Below the pieces are notes generated by a model. It was given only the letters and a program-made list of their open reading frames with translations. It was not told the DNA's origin and did no database searches. The position numbers and the translations under genes were made by a program. Source: Alphaproteobacteria bacterium (GTDB lineage: Bacteria > Bacteroidota > Bacteroidia > Bacteroidales > FEN-979). From it: a stretch of 39,111 nucleotides of DNA. The DNA lies in contig SACF01000041.1 in the NCBI GenBank assembly GCA_009928665.1, forward strand, positions 1 to 39,111, given 5' to 3'. Positions 32,474-39,111 of the stretch are shown here, one piece after another. Position 1 is the stretch's first letter. Every line of letters begins with the position of its first letter.

Positions 32474-34234
32474 ATGAAAAAAATTCTATCTGTTTTGGCA
32501 GTGCTCTTCATGAGCCTCCTCGCATTCCAGGTTATGGCGCAGAGTTATGTTCCGATAACCATAACATCGGGATTTACCTCTGATATTATCGCAAACGGCA
32601 GTGGCTCCGCCTCTGGTTCGACCACAACATCTTTCGATGGCAGCGGAGGTGTCTATTACTCGGCGGATTTCAGGAGCGCCCATAGCTTTCCATGCGGGGG
32701 GCTTCCGGACGGCGGGCAGGTGACCAGCACCGAAGGTAACATCAATTACCAATTGGCAAATTATTCCGGGAGCAACGCACTCATGTTGTACAATATAGAC
32801 GATAATGGAACTTTAACATTTGCTCCAGCTTCAGTGGGAAAATATGATAAGCTCTCATTATTAGCGGCGAGCGCTGGTTATACTTCAGGGACCGCAGATT
32901 TCAGGGCACGGATAAATTTCGAAGGCGGAACATATACAGACATCAACTTTACTGTATACGACTGGTTTGTATACACCCCTGGCATCACTGGCATCAACAC
33001 TCTTGGGAGAACCTATCGCTATGCTTTCTATACTTGTGTAGAGAATCAATGGGATGGGTGTCAGGCGGGCGGTTGCTCAGCGTCAGCTCCCTGTTGTTCT
33101 TACGCAAGAATGTTCGATTGCGTTATCGACCTCGTGGGCCCAGATGAGCAGAAAAACGTCGTCAGCGTAACCTGTCAGAAAATGAGTAGTTCTGCTCAGA
33201 GGTGTGGAATCTTTGCAATATGCGGTATTACTGCTCCCACCCCCGTGGTGACAGCCTTGACGGCCACAAGCATAAACTACTTTCAATTCAATGCAAACTG
33301 GGTAGCCACTTCCGGCTCGCCCACTTCTTACCGCCTCGATGTTTCGACCAACCCTTCCTTCAGCTCCTTTGTCCCTGGATATTCGGACCTCAATGTCGGT
33401 TCAGCTACCACCTACCCGGTAACCGGTCTGAACCCGAATACGCCCTATTATTACCGGGTTCGTGGCGTGAATGGATACGGCACCGGATCAAATTCCAACA
33501 CGATGCCGGTAACCACGCTCGACGCCAGACCGCTTGCCCCCATTGCCGATCCCGCCACCAATATTTTGGGAACCACCTTCGATGCCAACTGGCATCCCGA
33601 TCCCACCGATCCCTACCCGCCTAGCTCTTACCGGCTCGATGTTGCCACCACATCAACCTTCAATGCGGGGACTTTTGTAACAGGATATAACGACCTCAAT
33701 GTCGGTTCGGCTGTCACCTGGCCGGTAACCGGTTTGAACGTCTCCTCAACCTATTATTACCGGGTCAGGGGTGTGAACGTTTACGGAACCGGTCCGAGCT
33801 CCAACGTCATAACCGTGAATACCACCGACGGGCTGCCCCCGGCGCCGGTTGCCACCCCCGCCACCGCGGTGATTCAGATCAATTTCTGGGCCCATTGGAA
33901 TGCCGGCACACCCACCCCTTCGGAACCGGTCGATTGTTATTATCTCGACGTTGCCACCACTTCGACCTTTGATCCGGGGACTTTCGTGGGCATCTACAAC
34001 AACCTGAACGTAGGGCTCAACACCATGTGCCTGGTAAAAGGCCTCACCCCTGGAACGACTTATTATTACCGGGTTCGCGCCCACAACCAATGGGGTTTGA
34101 GCATCGACTCCAACGTCATTACCGTAATCACCGTTCCCTCCAACATTCCCACCCTCTCCGAATGGGGACTGATCATCCTAGGATTGGTACTGCTGGGAGC
34201 CGGAACGCTCTACATCACGAGGTGGCATTCATAG
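32474..34234 (+). CDS. Fibronectin-III surface protein with IPTL-CTERM signal
   Basis: This 586-residue exported protein has a signal peptide (KKILSVLAVLFMSLLAFQVMA-Q) and an N-terminal region of about 230 residues, Gly/Ser/Thr-rich with a cysteine-rich segment near 195-250. Three fibronectin type III domains follow (about 258-345, 350-445 and 450-555; repeated PVTGL...YYYRVRGVN). The tail IPTLSEWGLIILGLVLLGAG... (558-586) has the PEP-CTERM-like tripartite layout: the IPTLxxWG motif, a hydrophobic helix and a basic end (ITRWHS). This signal is processed by exosortase H, encoded 120 bp downstream, so this is very probably its substrate. Confidence 0.93.
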   Translation: MKKILSVLAVLFMSLLAFQVMAQSYVPITITSGFTSDIIANGSGSASGSTTTSFDGSGGVYYSADFRSAHSFPCGGLPDGGQVTSTEGNINYQLANYSGSNALMLYNIDDNGTLTFAPASVGKYDKLSLLAASAGYTSGTADFRARINFEGGTYTDINFTVYDWFVYTPGITGINTLGRTYRYAFYTCVENQWDGCQAGGCSASAPCCSYARMFDCVIDLVGPDEQKNVVSVTCQKMSSSAQRCGIFAICGITAPTPVVTALTATSINYFQFNANWVATSGSPTSYRLDVSTNPSFSSFVPGYSDLNVGSATTYPVTGLNPNTPYYYRVRGVNGYGTGSNSNTMPVTTLDARPLAPIADPATNILGTTFDANWHPDPTDPYPPSSYRLDVATTSTFNAGTFVTGYNDLNVGSAVTWPVTGLNVSSTYYYRVRGVNVYGTGPSSNVITVNTTDGLPPAPVATPATAVIQINFWAHWNAGTPTPSEPVDCYYLDVATTSTFDPGTFVGIYNNLNVGLNTMCLVKGLTPGTTYYYRVRAHNQWGLSIDSNVITVITVPSNIPTLSEWGLIILGLVLLGAGTLYITRWHS

Positions 34235-34267
34235 CCTGCTCGAGGTAACAAACCATTACGACTAAAT

Positions 34268-34310
34268 GCGAACGTGCAACTGAACAGAATCGGTTGCATG
34301 TTCGCGTTTT
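34268..34310 (+). terminator. Rho-independent terminator after IPTL-CTERM gene
   Basis: GCGAACGTGCAAC (34268-34280) pairs with GTTGCATGTTCGC (34293-34305), a 13-bp stem with one G-U pair and a 12-nt loop, followed by GTTTT. It separates the substrate gene from xrtH and could reduce read-through into it. Confidence 0.75.
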
Positions 34311-34354
34311 AAACAACCTGAGAAAAGATTATTTTACCGATAAATTCCGACTTT

Positions 34355-34939
34355 GTGAAAGGGACTCCGACAAAGAAAAAAACTACAAACCACAAACCGG
34401 TCAAATCCGGGACCGACGGCCGTTTTAAAAGCCAATGGAAACAGAAAAAGCCGGTCATTTTATTCATTCTGGGTTTTGCTGTTCTGATGGTCCTGTTTTA
34501 CTTATTGTGGTTCTCCGATTTTTACACCCGGCAGATCCAACCCCATATTGTGCACCTGAATGCGGTGATTTCAAATGCCGTGCTCCGCCTTTTCGGTTTT
34601 GATACCGTGGTCAGCGGCAGCACCGTCGAGTCGGACCTCTTTTCGGTCAATATTTTAAAAGGATGCGACGCGGTGGAGGCCATTGCCCTGCTATCGGCCG
34701 CCCTGCTATCGTTCCCCGCTAAATGGAAACAAAAACTGGTAGGTTTTTTAGCCGGAGCGGCCATTTTGTTTGTCCTCAACCTGGTGCGGATCATTTCCTT
34801 GTTTATCACGGGCGTATATGCCCCATCGATTTTTGAGATGATGCATGTCGAGGTTTGGCAGTTTATATTCATTCTGGTTGCAGTCGGCATCTGGATTTTC
34901 TGGATCAGATGGTGTAAAAAGATTGTTCCCCATGTTTAA
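34355..34939 (+). CDS. xrtH: Exosortase H
   Basis: This 194-residue inner-membrane transpeptidase-like enzyme recognises IPTLxxWG-CTERM signals, cleaves the protein and probably attaches the cut end to an envelope acceptor. The exosortase catalytic triad is visible: C104 in LKGCDAVEAI, R145 in LNLVRIISLF and H164 in MMHVEVWQF. A Lys-rich cytoplasmic start (about 1-33) precedes about five to six membrane helices. The length is typical of short exosortases without an extra C-terminal domain. GTG at 34355 is the start used; the lysine-rich leader makes the exact start less certain. The following membrane-protein gene overlaps by 8 bp. Identity as XrtH rests on its motif pattern and the adjacent IPTL substrate. 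Confidence 0.9.
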   Translation: MKGTPTKKKTTNHKPVKSGTDGRFKSQWKQKKPVILFILGFAVLMVLFYLLWFSDFYTRQIQPHIVHLNAVISNAVLRLFGFDTVVSGSTVESDLFSVNILKGCDAVEAIALLSAALLSFPAKWKQKLVGFLAGAAILFVLNLVRIISLFITGVYAPSIFEMMHVEVWQFIFILVAVGIWIFWIRWCKKIVPHV

Positions 34940-35549
34940 GACGAAAACCCTTTGGATGTTTTTGCTGAAGGCAGTCATCCTGTATGGATTGCTGGCGCTT
35001 CCGCTGCCATTTTACAACGAAATGTACGGAGCTTTTTACCGCTCGATGGCCACTACCTTTTTTGAAAAGTTCGGCGATGGCGGCCTCGTGAAATTTGAAA
35101 AGCAAGAGGGAGTCTATACCACCCGGATCGTCATCCTGAACACCAAAAAAGCCCGTGCCGACGGCGCCCTGTATGGCGGCTCATGCGAAATCAATCCGCG
35201 GTATTACGGCTATGTCCCGACGATCCTGCTGATATCACTGATCATTGCCTCGCCCGTACCCCGGAAAAGAAAGCTGGTCGCCCTGTTGGTCGGACTGATC
35301 CTGCTCTATGCCCTGATCCTCTTCAAGCAATGGATCATTCTCCTGACCCTGTGCGACCAGGGAGGGGCCGATCTGGGCCTCATGACCTTTAATTCATTTC
35401 ATTTGAAATTGCTGCGGATCACGAGCAATATCCTCTATAAATCGGTCAGCCCTGTGATGTATTTCACCGTGGCGATCTGGCTCCTGGTGACCTTCAGGAT
35501 GGATGATCTCAGATCGGTTAATGAAACGATTCGCTCCGCCAAAAAATGA
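34932..35549 (+). CDS. Exosortase H-associated membrane protein
   Basis: This 205-residue protein has one N-terminal membrane helix (about 5-25), a periplasmic region of about 75 residues with a conserved-looking patch (TTRIVILNTKKARADGALYGGSCEINPRYYGYVP), and about three more helices including one near the C-terminus. Membrane proteins of this size commonly accompany XrtH, possibly helping substrate or acceptor handling. It starts at ATG 34932, overlapping the xrtH end, and its stop overlaps the next start. The three genes are therefore translationally coupled. A longer in-frame start at 34845 lies inside xrtH and was not used. Confidence 0.82.
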   Translation: MFKTKTLWMFLLKAVILYGLLALPLPFYNEMYGAFYRSMATTFFEKFGDGGLVKFEKQEGVYTTRIVILNTKKARADGALYGGSCEINPRYYGYVPTILLISLIIASPVPRKRKLVALLVGLILLYALILFKQWIILLTLCDQGGADLGLMTFNSFHLKLLRITSNILYKSVSPVMYFTVAIWLLVTFRMDDLRSVNETIRSAKK

Positions 35550-36292
35550 AACCGGCCTGCAAATTGTTATTCCTTGCATTTTTCCTGATGCCGTTCATTC
35601 ATTCAGCGCAGGTTCCCGAGGTCGACATGGTATTTGTCAAGGGAGGAACGTTCAGGATGGGTTGCACACAATGGGCCCGTGATGAACAACCGGTTCATGA
35701 AGTTCTGTTGGATGATTATTATATCGGCCGGTTTGAAGTTACCCAGGCGCAATGGTATATGGTGATGCGCGGGGATACCAACAAATGTTATTTTCAGGGC
35801 TGCGATGATTGCCCGGTTGAAAGGGTGTCATGGTACAATGTGCAGGATTTCATCAGCAGACTGAATGAATTGACAAATCTGAATTACAGGCTTCCAACCG
35901 AGGCTGAATGGGAATATGCCGCCAGAGGTGGCGTAAGTTCGAAGAAGTTCAAATACAGCGGGAGTAACAATGATATTGCCGTTGCATGGAAAGTGGGCCG
36001 TTCCGACCTGCGTACGCATCCGGTAGGGCAGAAAGCGCCCAATGAACTTGGGATTTACGACATGACCGGAAACGTCTTCGAATGGTGCTCTGACTGGTAC
36101 GCTCCGGGCTGGTATGGTGTTTCGGGGAAAGAAAATCCAACCGGTCCTGCAGAGGGTACTTTCAAGGTCATGAGGGGGGGCTGCTGGTTCTATGATTCAG
36201 CAGGCCTGCGTAATACCGACCGGGAGTGTGCAAATCCGGATTACAGGTACGGTTACATTGGATTCCGGCTTTGCAGGACTGCGTTAAAATAG
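35546..36292 (+). CDS. Exported SUMF1/FGE-fold protein
   Basis: This 248-residue protein has a signal peptide (KPACKLLFLAFFLMPFIHSA-Q) and an FGE-sulfatase (SUMF1) domain: VKGGTFRMGC, YYIGRFEVTQAQWYMVM, PVERVSWYNVQDFISRLNE, RLPTEAEWEYAARGG, NELGIYDMTGNVFEWCSDWY and VMRGGCWFYDS to GFRLCR. In true formylglycine-generating enzymes two active cysteines follow the GG motif. Here the aligned positions appear to be Tyr and Leu (GGCWFYDSAGL), so it is probably not an FGE; many SUMF1-fold proteins are binding or structural. The start overlaps the previous stop (ATGA), placing it firmly in the xrtH operon. Confidence 0.9.
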   Translation: MKPACKLLFLAFFLMPFIHSAQVPEVDMVFVKGGTFRMGCTQWARDEQPVHEVLLDDYYIGRFEVTQAQWYMVMRGDTNKCYFQGCDDCPVERVSWYNVQDFISRLNELTNLNYRLPTEAEWEYAARGGVSSKKFKYSGSNNDIAVAWKVGRSDLRTHPVGQKAPNELGIYDMTGNVFEWCSDWYAPGWYGVSGKENPTGPAEGTFKVMRGGCWFYDSAGLRNTDRECANPDYRYGYIGFRLCRTALK

Positions 36293-36404
36293 TTTCCTGC
36301 AGGTTTCTTTTCTGTGAAGTCAACGGAGTAGGCAGCGGTAATCATAATCGTTATAATCATTATTGTTTGGGGTATAGCGTCAAATATCGAAAATAAGGAT
36401 GGTG

Positions 36405-37244
36405 TTAAAAATGAATTCCCAGCTGAACGCTATAACGGAATCCGAACTTCCATGTTGATTTGTACCCGATAAACTGCAGATTCTCACCACCCAACAAGGC
36501 GCCAAGCAATGGAAACTGTTCTTCCACGGCTTCAACCAGGTCTTTGTCAATCTGTTCAACCAGCTCAGGATCCAGTCCACCTGAAATGCCAAGTTGTCCG
36601 GAATAAAAACTGTAAGCAGGACCCAGCAGCAGCAAATCGACCGAGAAACGTTTCCAGAAAATGAACTGGTACCCCAGGTTTAAGCCCAGGTTTACCACAT
36701 TCAGCTTCCCGAAAATAGTACCGTCATTCAGAAGCGCTGTTTTATTCAGATCCAGGTGATTTTCGAATTTAAAGCCATAGTAGGACACGAATGCGCCGGC
36801 ATAAAGTCCATCCGGTGCCGGGCGATTATTTCTTGGGGAAAGATAATACCGGTAATCGAGTGCAAGGTTGACCCCGTATTTTTCTTTGGGAGAAAAGACG
36901 ACAATTTGATTCAGTTTATCCAGAAACTTCAACCTGGGTAACAGGAGATAGCCAACCTGGATCCCCACGGATTGATTCCGGGTGATCAGCCGTTCATAAC
37001 TCAGGGTGATATTCCGGACCTCGGAAAAAAGCAACATGGGCGTTGGATTGAACCTGATCACATTCCAGTGCCATGGTTCCATGAGAACAGGTTTTTTCCT
37101 TTGGACCCGGATGTCGGCCGAATCCTTTGCCTGAACAGCAGAATCAGGAACCAGAGCCAGTGTGACGGTAGCTCCCATCAACCGTGTGTTGCTGAAAGTC
37201 AGCAATACCAATCCCATCAGGACAAGCCATTTCCTTTTTTTCAT
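36405..37244 (-). CDS. Predicted outer-membrane beta-barrel protein
   Basis: This 279-residue exported protein has a signal-like start (KKRKWLVLMGLVLLTFSNTRLMG-A). After it, alternating hydrophobic strands (NITLSYERLI, SVGIQVGYLL, YGVNLALDYRYYLSP, GLYAGAFVSYYGF, VNLGLNLGYQFIFW) end in a final strand closing with Phe (FGFRYSVQLGIHF). This is the usual pattern of outer-membrane barrels of the DUF3575/OmpA-barrel kind common in Bacteroidota. It converges on the SUMF1-fold gene. Function cannot be named. Confidence 0.75.
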   Translation of the reverse strand: MKKRKWLVLMGLVLLTFSNTRLMGATVTLALVPDSAVQAKDSADIRVQRKKPVLMEPWHWNVIRFNPTPMLLFSEVRNITLSYERLITRNQSVGIQVGYLLLPRLKFLDKLNQIVVFSPKEKYGVNLALDYRYYLSPRNNRPAPDGLYAGAFVSYYGFKFENHLDLNKTALLNDGTIFGKLNVVNLGLNLGYQFIFWKRFSVDLLLLGPAYSFYSGQLGISGGLDPELVEQIDKDLVEAVEEQFPLLGALLGGENLQFIGYKSTWKFGFRYSVQLGIHF

Positions 37245-37263
37245 GGTGAATCAATTAGGGCGT

Positions 37264-37271
37264 CAAAGGTA
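37264..37271 (-). promoter_or_regulatory. Likely -7 box of barrel gene
   Basis: The minus strand reads TACCTTTG, a TAnnTTTG match 19 nt before the ATG at 37244. No TTTG is found at the expected -33 distance. Confidence 0.4.
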
Positions 37272-37424
37272 ATTCAAAAGCAGGAATCCGGCTGATATCC
37301 GGAATTCGGGGGAAGAAAATGAGAAACGTGTAAAATTGATATTAAAGCTTGGTTGTCTTTGCAAAAATCAAAAAAGCGGCTTATTGTTATTGAAATGTTG
37401 CACCATTGTTGTACCAAAAATAAA

Positions 37425-37458
37425 AAACGGCTGATAATCTATTGACTATCAGCCGTTT
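37425..37458. terminator. Perfect 12-bp hairpin, possible terminator
   Basis: AAACGGCTGATA pairs perfectly with TATCAGCCGTTT across a 10-nt loop. On the minus strand it is followed by TTTTATTTTT, an intrinsic-terminator layout. It may instead be a recombinase arm site, given the adjacent integrase. Confidence 0.6.
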
Positions 37459-37600
37459 GTGTTATAAAAAGTAGCCCCGATATCTACACAATAGTATAAT
37501 AAAGGCTACATAAAGGCAATATAAATCAATCTTTTAACCTGTTTATCAGGTAGTTTGTTTTCCCTTGTTTATACCTTGTTTTGTTACTTTTTGTTACCCG

Positions 37601-37618
37601 TTTGTTACCGGTAACAAA
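37601..37618. promoter_or_regulatory. Palindromic operator over the -33 box
   Basis: TTTGTTACCGGTAACAAA is a perfect 18-bp palindrome that includes the -33 box. Two further half-site-like copies (TTTTGTTAC at 37579-37587 and TTTTTGTTACC at 37588-37598) lie just upstream. A repressor, or the integrase itself, probably binds here. Confidence 0.65.
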
Positions 37619-37633
37619 AATGCATTATCTTTG
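37601..37633 (+). promoter_or_regulatory. Integrase promoter
   Basis: TTTG (37601-37604), 21 nt, then TATCTTTG (37626-37633): a full Bacteroidota -33/-7 pair, 40 nt before the integrase ATG. Confidence 0.75.
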
Positions 37634-37673
37634 TGAAAACAAAGGAAATTAAAGGAATAAAACAGGCAATAAT

Positions 37674-38759
37674 ATGGCAGTTTATCTCAGGCAAAAAAAA
37701 CTATCTGGAGGCAGAAAAAGTTTCTATCTGGATATATGGCAAGGTGAAAAGCGGTATTATGAATTTTTGAAGCTCTACACTGTTAAATCCACAAACCCGA
37801 TTGATAAAGATCAGAATGAAAAGATCAGGGAGCTTGCAAAAAACATCCGGGCAAAAAGAGAATTGGATTTACAAGCCAATGATCATGGATTGATACCACA
37901 ATTCAGGAAAAACACTGATTTTTTGGCCTATTTTGAAAAGTTCCATGAGAATTACAAAAACAAGGATGTGAGGCTGGTTAAAGGTGCATTGAGTTATTTC
38001 AGGCTTTTTTTGGCAGAGGAGAAAATTAAAATGTTATCTGCAAAAAATCTATCTGAGCAAATATGCAAGGATTTTAAATACTTTTTGGAATCAAAACTAA
38101 ATGGTGAAACTCCCTATAATTATTTTAAAAAATTTAAAGGAGTTGTCAGGCAGGCATATAAAGATAAACTGATACCTGAAAACTATTCTGATGGGATTAT
38201 AATTGTTAAATCAAATAGCCTTAAAAAAGATATCCTAAATTTTGAGGAGATTCAAACCCTTGCAAAAAAACCATGTGGGAATGATCAGGTTAAAAGAGCC
38301 TTTTTATTTAGCCTTAACACGGGATTGAGATTTTGTGATGTAAAGGAAATTACCTGGAGTAATATTTCAGGTGATAGTCTTAAATTCACTCAGGCAAAGA
38401 CCAAAGGAAAGAGCAAAACGGCAGAGTTTTCAATTTCTCTCAATAAATCTGCCCTGGCCATGATTGGAGCGCCGGGAAATCCTGATGAAAAAATCTTTAA
38501 CCTTCCAAGTCAAACGGCCTGCCTTAAAGATTTGAAAACCTGGGTTAAAAATGCAGAGATTAAAAAACATATTACCTGGCATTGTGCCAGACATTCATTT
38601 GCAGTAAACCTATTGGATAAAGACGGGGGGAATGCTGATGTTAAAACCGTAGCCGGTGCATTAGGACATAGTGGCCTGGATATGGTAAATGTATATCTCA
38701 GAGTATTGGATGAAAAGAAAAAACAGGCAGTCAACCGGTTACCAGAAATAGAATTATAA
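37674..38759 (+). CDS. Tyrosine recombinase / integrase
   Basis: This 361-residue site-specific recombinase has an N-terminal Arm-type region (about 1-75), an SAM-like core-binding domain (about 80-180) and a catalytic domain (about 188-361). Active-site residues are visible: R219 in NTGLRFCDV, a lysine around 242-244 in the beta-hairpin, H303 and R306 in WHCARHSFA, H332 in LGHS, and nucleophile Y341 in VNVYLRV. It resembles integrases of Bacteroidota integrative elements. Base composition is much more AT-rich than the preceding 37 kb, consistent with acquired DNA. Confidence 0.95.
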   Translation: MAVYLRQKKLSGGRKSFYLDIWQGEKRYYEFLKLYTVKSTNPIDKDQNEKIRELAKNIRAKRELDLQANDHGLIPQFRKNTDFLAYFEKFHENYKNKDVRLVKGALSYFRLFLAEEKIKMLSAKNLSEQICKDFKYFLESKLNGETPYNYFKKFKGVVRQAYKDKLIPENYSDGIIIVKSNSLKKDILNFEEIQTLAKKPCGNDQVKRAFLFSLNTGLRFCDVKEITWSNISGDSLKFTQAKTKGKSKTAEFSISLNKSALAMIGAPGNPDEKIFNLPSQTACLKDLKTWVKNAEIKKHITWHCARHSFAVNLLDKDGGNADVKTVAGALGHSGLDMVNVYLRVLDEKKKQAVNRLPEIEL

Positions 38760-38774
38760 AAAGAATCATTGAAT

Positions 38775-38984
38775 ATGGCAAAAGTAAAGAGATTAGAGAC
38801 ACATATTGAATTTTTGAATGCAACAATAATAGATTTGGAGAAATCTGTTAAGGAAAAAGAAGAGGCAATAGATCACATGGAAAAGGTGGTAGAAGCTCAA
38901 GCCCGTCTTATTGATATTTTAAATGACAGACTGGGAGTGTGGCCTCCTCACTTATTACATACACAGTTAAAGGTTGTAAAGTGA
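38775..38984 (+). CDS. Small coiled-coil protein of the mobile element
   Basis: This 69-residue protein has a long heptad-rich helix (LETHIEFLNATIIDLEKSV through EKVVEAQARLIDILNDRLG) and a short tail. It starts 15 bp after the integrase stop and its stop overlaps the next start (GTGA), so it is part of the element's operon. Function unknown; it may be a DNA-associated or structural helper. ATG at 38775 is preferred over a TTG at 38769. Confidence 0.65.
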   Translation: MAKVKRLETHIEFLNATIIDLEKSVKEKEEAIDHMEKVVEAQARLIDILNDRLGVWPPHLLHTQLKVVK

Positions 38985-39111
38985 AAAAGCAAAAGGGCAA
39001 CCGGCCAGAGATTGACCAGGATAACCAAACTGAACCAGGTAAACCCAGGGTTGACCCTGAGAAGTATTACAGGGATTCTGGAATATTTGATCGCTTTAAA
39101 GACTTTGGAAT
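38981..39111 (+). CDS. Hypothetical protein of the mobile element, N-terminal part
   Basis: An open frame starts at GTG 38981, overlapping the coiled-coil gene's stop by four bases, and stays open to the right edge. About 43 residues are visible: a lysine-rich start (MKKQKGNRPEIDQ), a hydrophilic Pro/Asp/Gln-rich stretch, then VDPEKYYRDSGIFDRFKDFG. It is not recognisable from this length. The tight overlap supports it being real. Confidence 0.55.
   Translation, partial: MKKQKGNRPEIDQDNQTEPGKPRVDPEKYYRDSGIFDRFKDFG

Larger units (their letters stand above)
37245..37673. other. AT-rich intergenic boundary region before integrase
   Basis: These 429 bases separate ordinary chromosome from a mobile element. 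They contain a -7 box for the barrel gene, a 9-bp imperfect direct repeat (GTTGCACCA 37397-37405, GTTGTACCA 37408-37416), a strong hairpin (37425-37458), and the integrase promoter with operator. The attachment site is probably here but cannot be defined from one end. No tRNA was found. Confidence 0.6.

Noticed and set aside
36293..36404. Small gene or terminator between converging genes
   Set aside because: Only a short AT-rich repeated phrase (ATAATCGTTATAATCATTATT-like) is seen, with no stable hairpin or coding frame.
37245..37673. tRNA gene as the integration target
   Set aside because: No cloverleaf or CCA-end pattern could be found; the hairpin at 37425-37458 has no tRNA features.

Overview
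The window looks like a chromosomal segment of a Bacteroidota bacterium, probably an anaerobic or sediment-type Bacteroidales relative. Support comes from two secreted giants with type IX secretion C-terminal domains, start regions that mostly lack Shine-Dalgarno sequences, several promoters of the Bacteroidota type (TTTG, 19-21 nt, TAnnTTTG), split MacB-type transporter genes and a LytS/LytTR pair. GC content is intermediate up to about 37.3 kb and clearly lower after that.

Layout. 1-2.4 kb (minus strand): start of a secreted protein, a small polytopic membrane protein and rpoN (sigma-54). 2.5-9.1 kb (plus): a LytS-type sensor kinase and LytTR regulator, then an outer-membrane factor, a periplasmic adaptor, an ABC ATPase and an FtsX-type permease, which together make a MacAB-TolC-like exporter. 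9.2-16.8 kb (plus): a compact six-gene cluster homologous to hydrogenase-4/complex I membrane and core subunits (HyfB, C, E, F, G and a fused HyfH-HyfI). The catalytic subunit has lost the NiFe cysteines, and the small subunit has lost every ligand of the proximal [4Fe-4S] cluster and one of two ferredoxin clusters. This is therefore an energy-converting-hydrogenase-related (Ehr-type) complex and not a hydrogenase. A small exported TPR protein follows.

17.4-28.5 kb (minus): two tandem paralogous giant secreted proteins (1653 and 1920 aa). They share nearly identical type IX sorting domains and similar promoter and leader layouts; the larger one carries an N-terminal C39-like cysteine peptidase domain. 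28.9-32.1 kb (plus): a TPR histidine kinase and its response regulator. 32.5-36.3 kb (plus): a fibronectin-type-III protein with an IPTL-CTERM tail, then overlapping genes for exosortase H, an associated membrane protein and an exported SUMF1-fold protein. The organism thus appears to run a type IX system and an exosortase H system side by side. A 279-aa predicted outer-membrane barrel lies opposite at 36.4-37.2 kb.

37.3 kb to the end: AT-rich DNA with a tyrosine recombinase under a promoter whose -33 box lies in a perfect 18-bp palindrome, a small coiled-coil protein, and the start of a further gene. This is the edge of an integrated mobile element.

The most interesting parts are the redox-stripped Ehr-type complex and the XrtH / membrane partner / SUMF1-fold operon with its neighbouring substrate and candidate regulators. 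No tRNA, rRNA or CRISPR was recognised.
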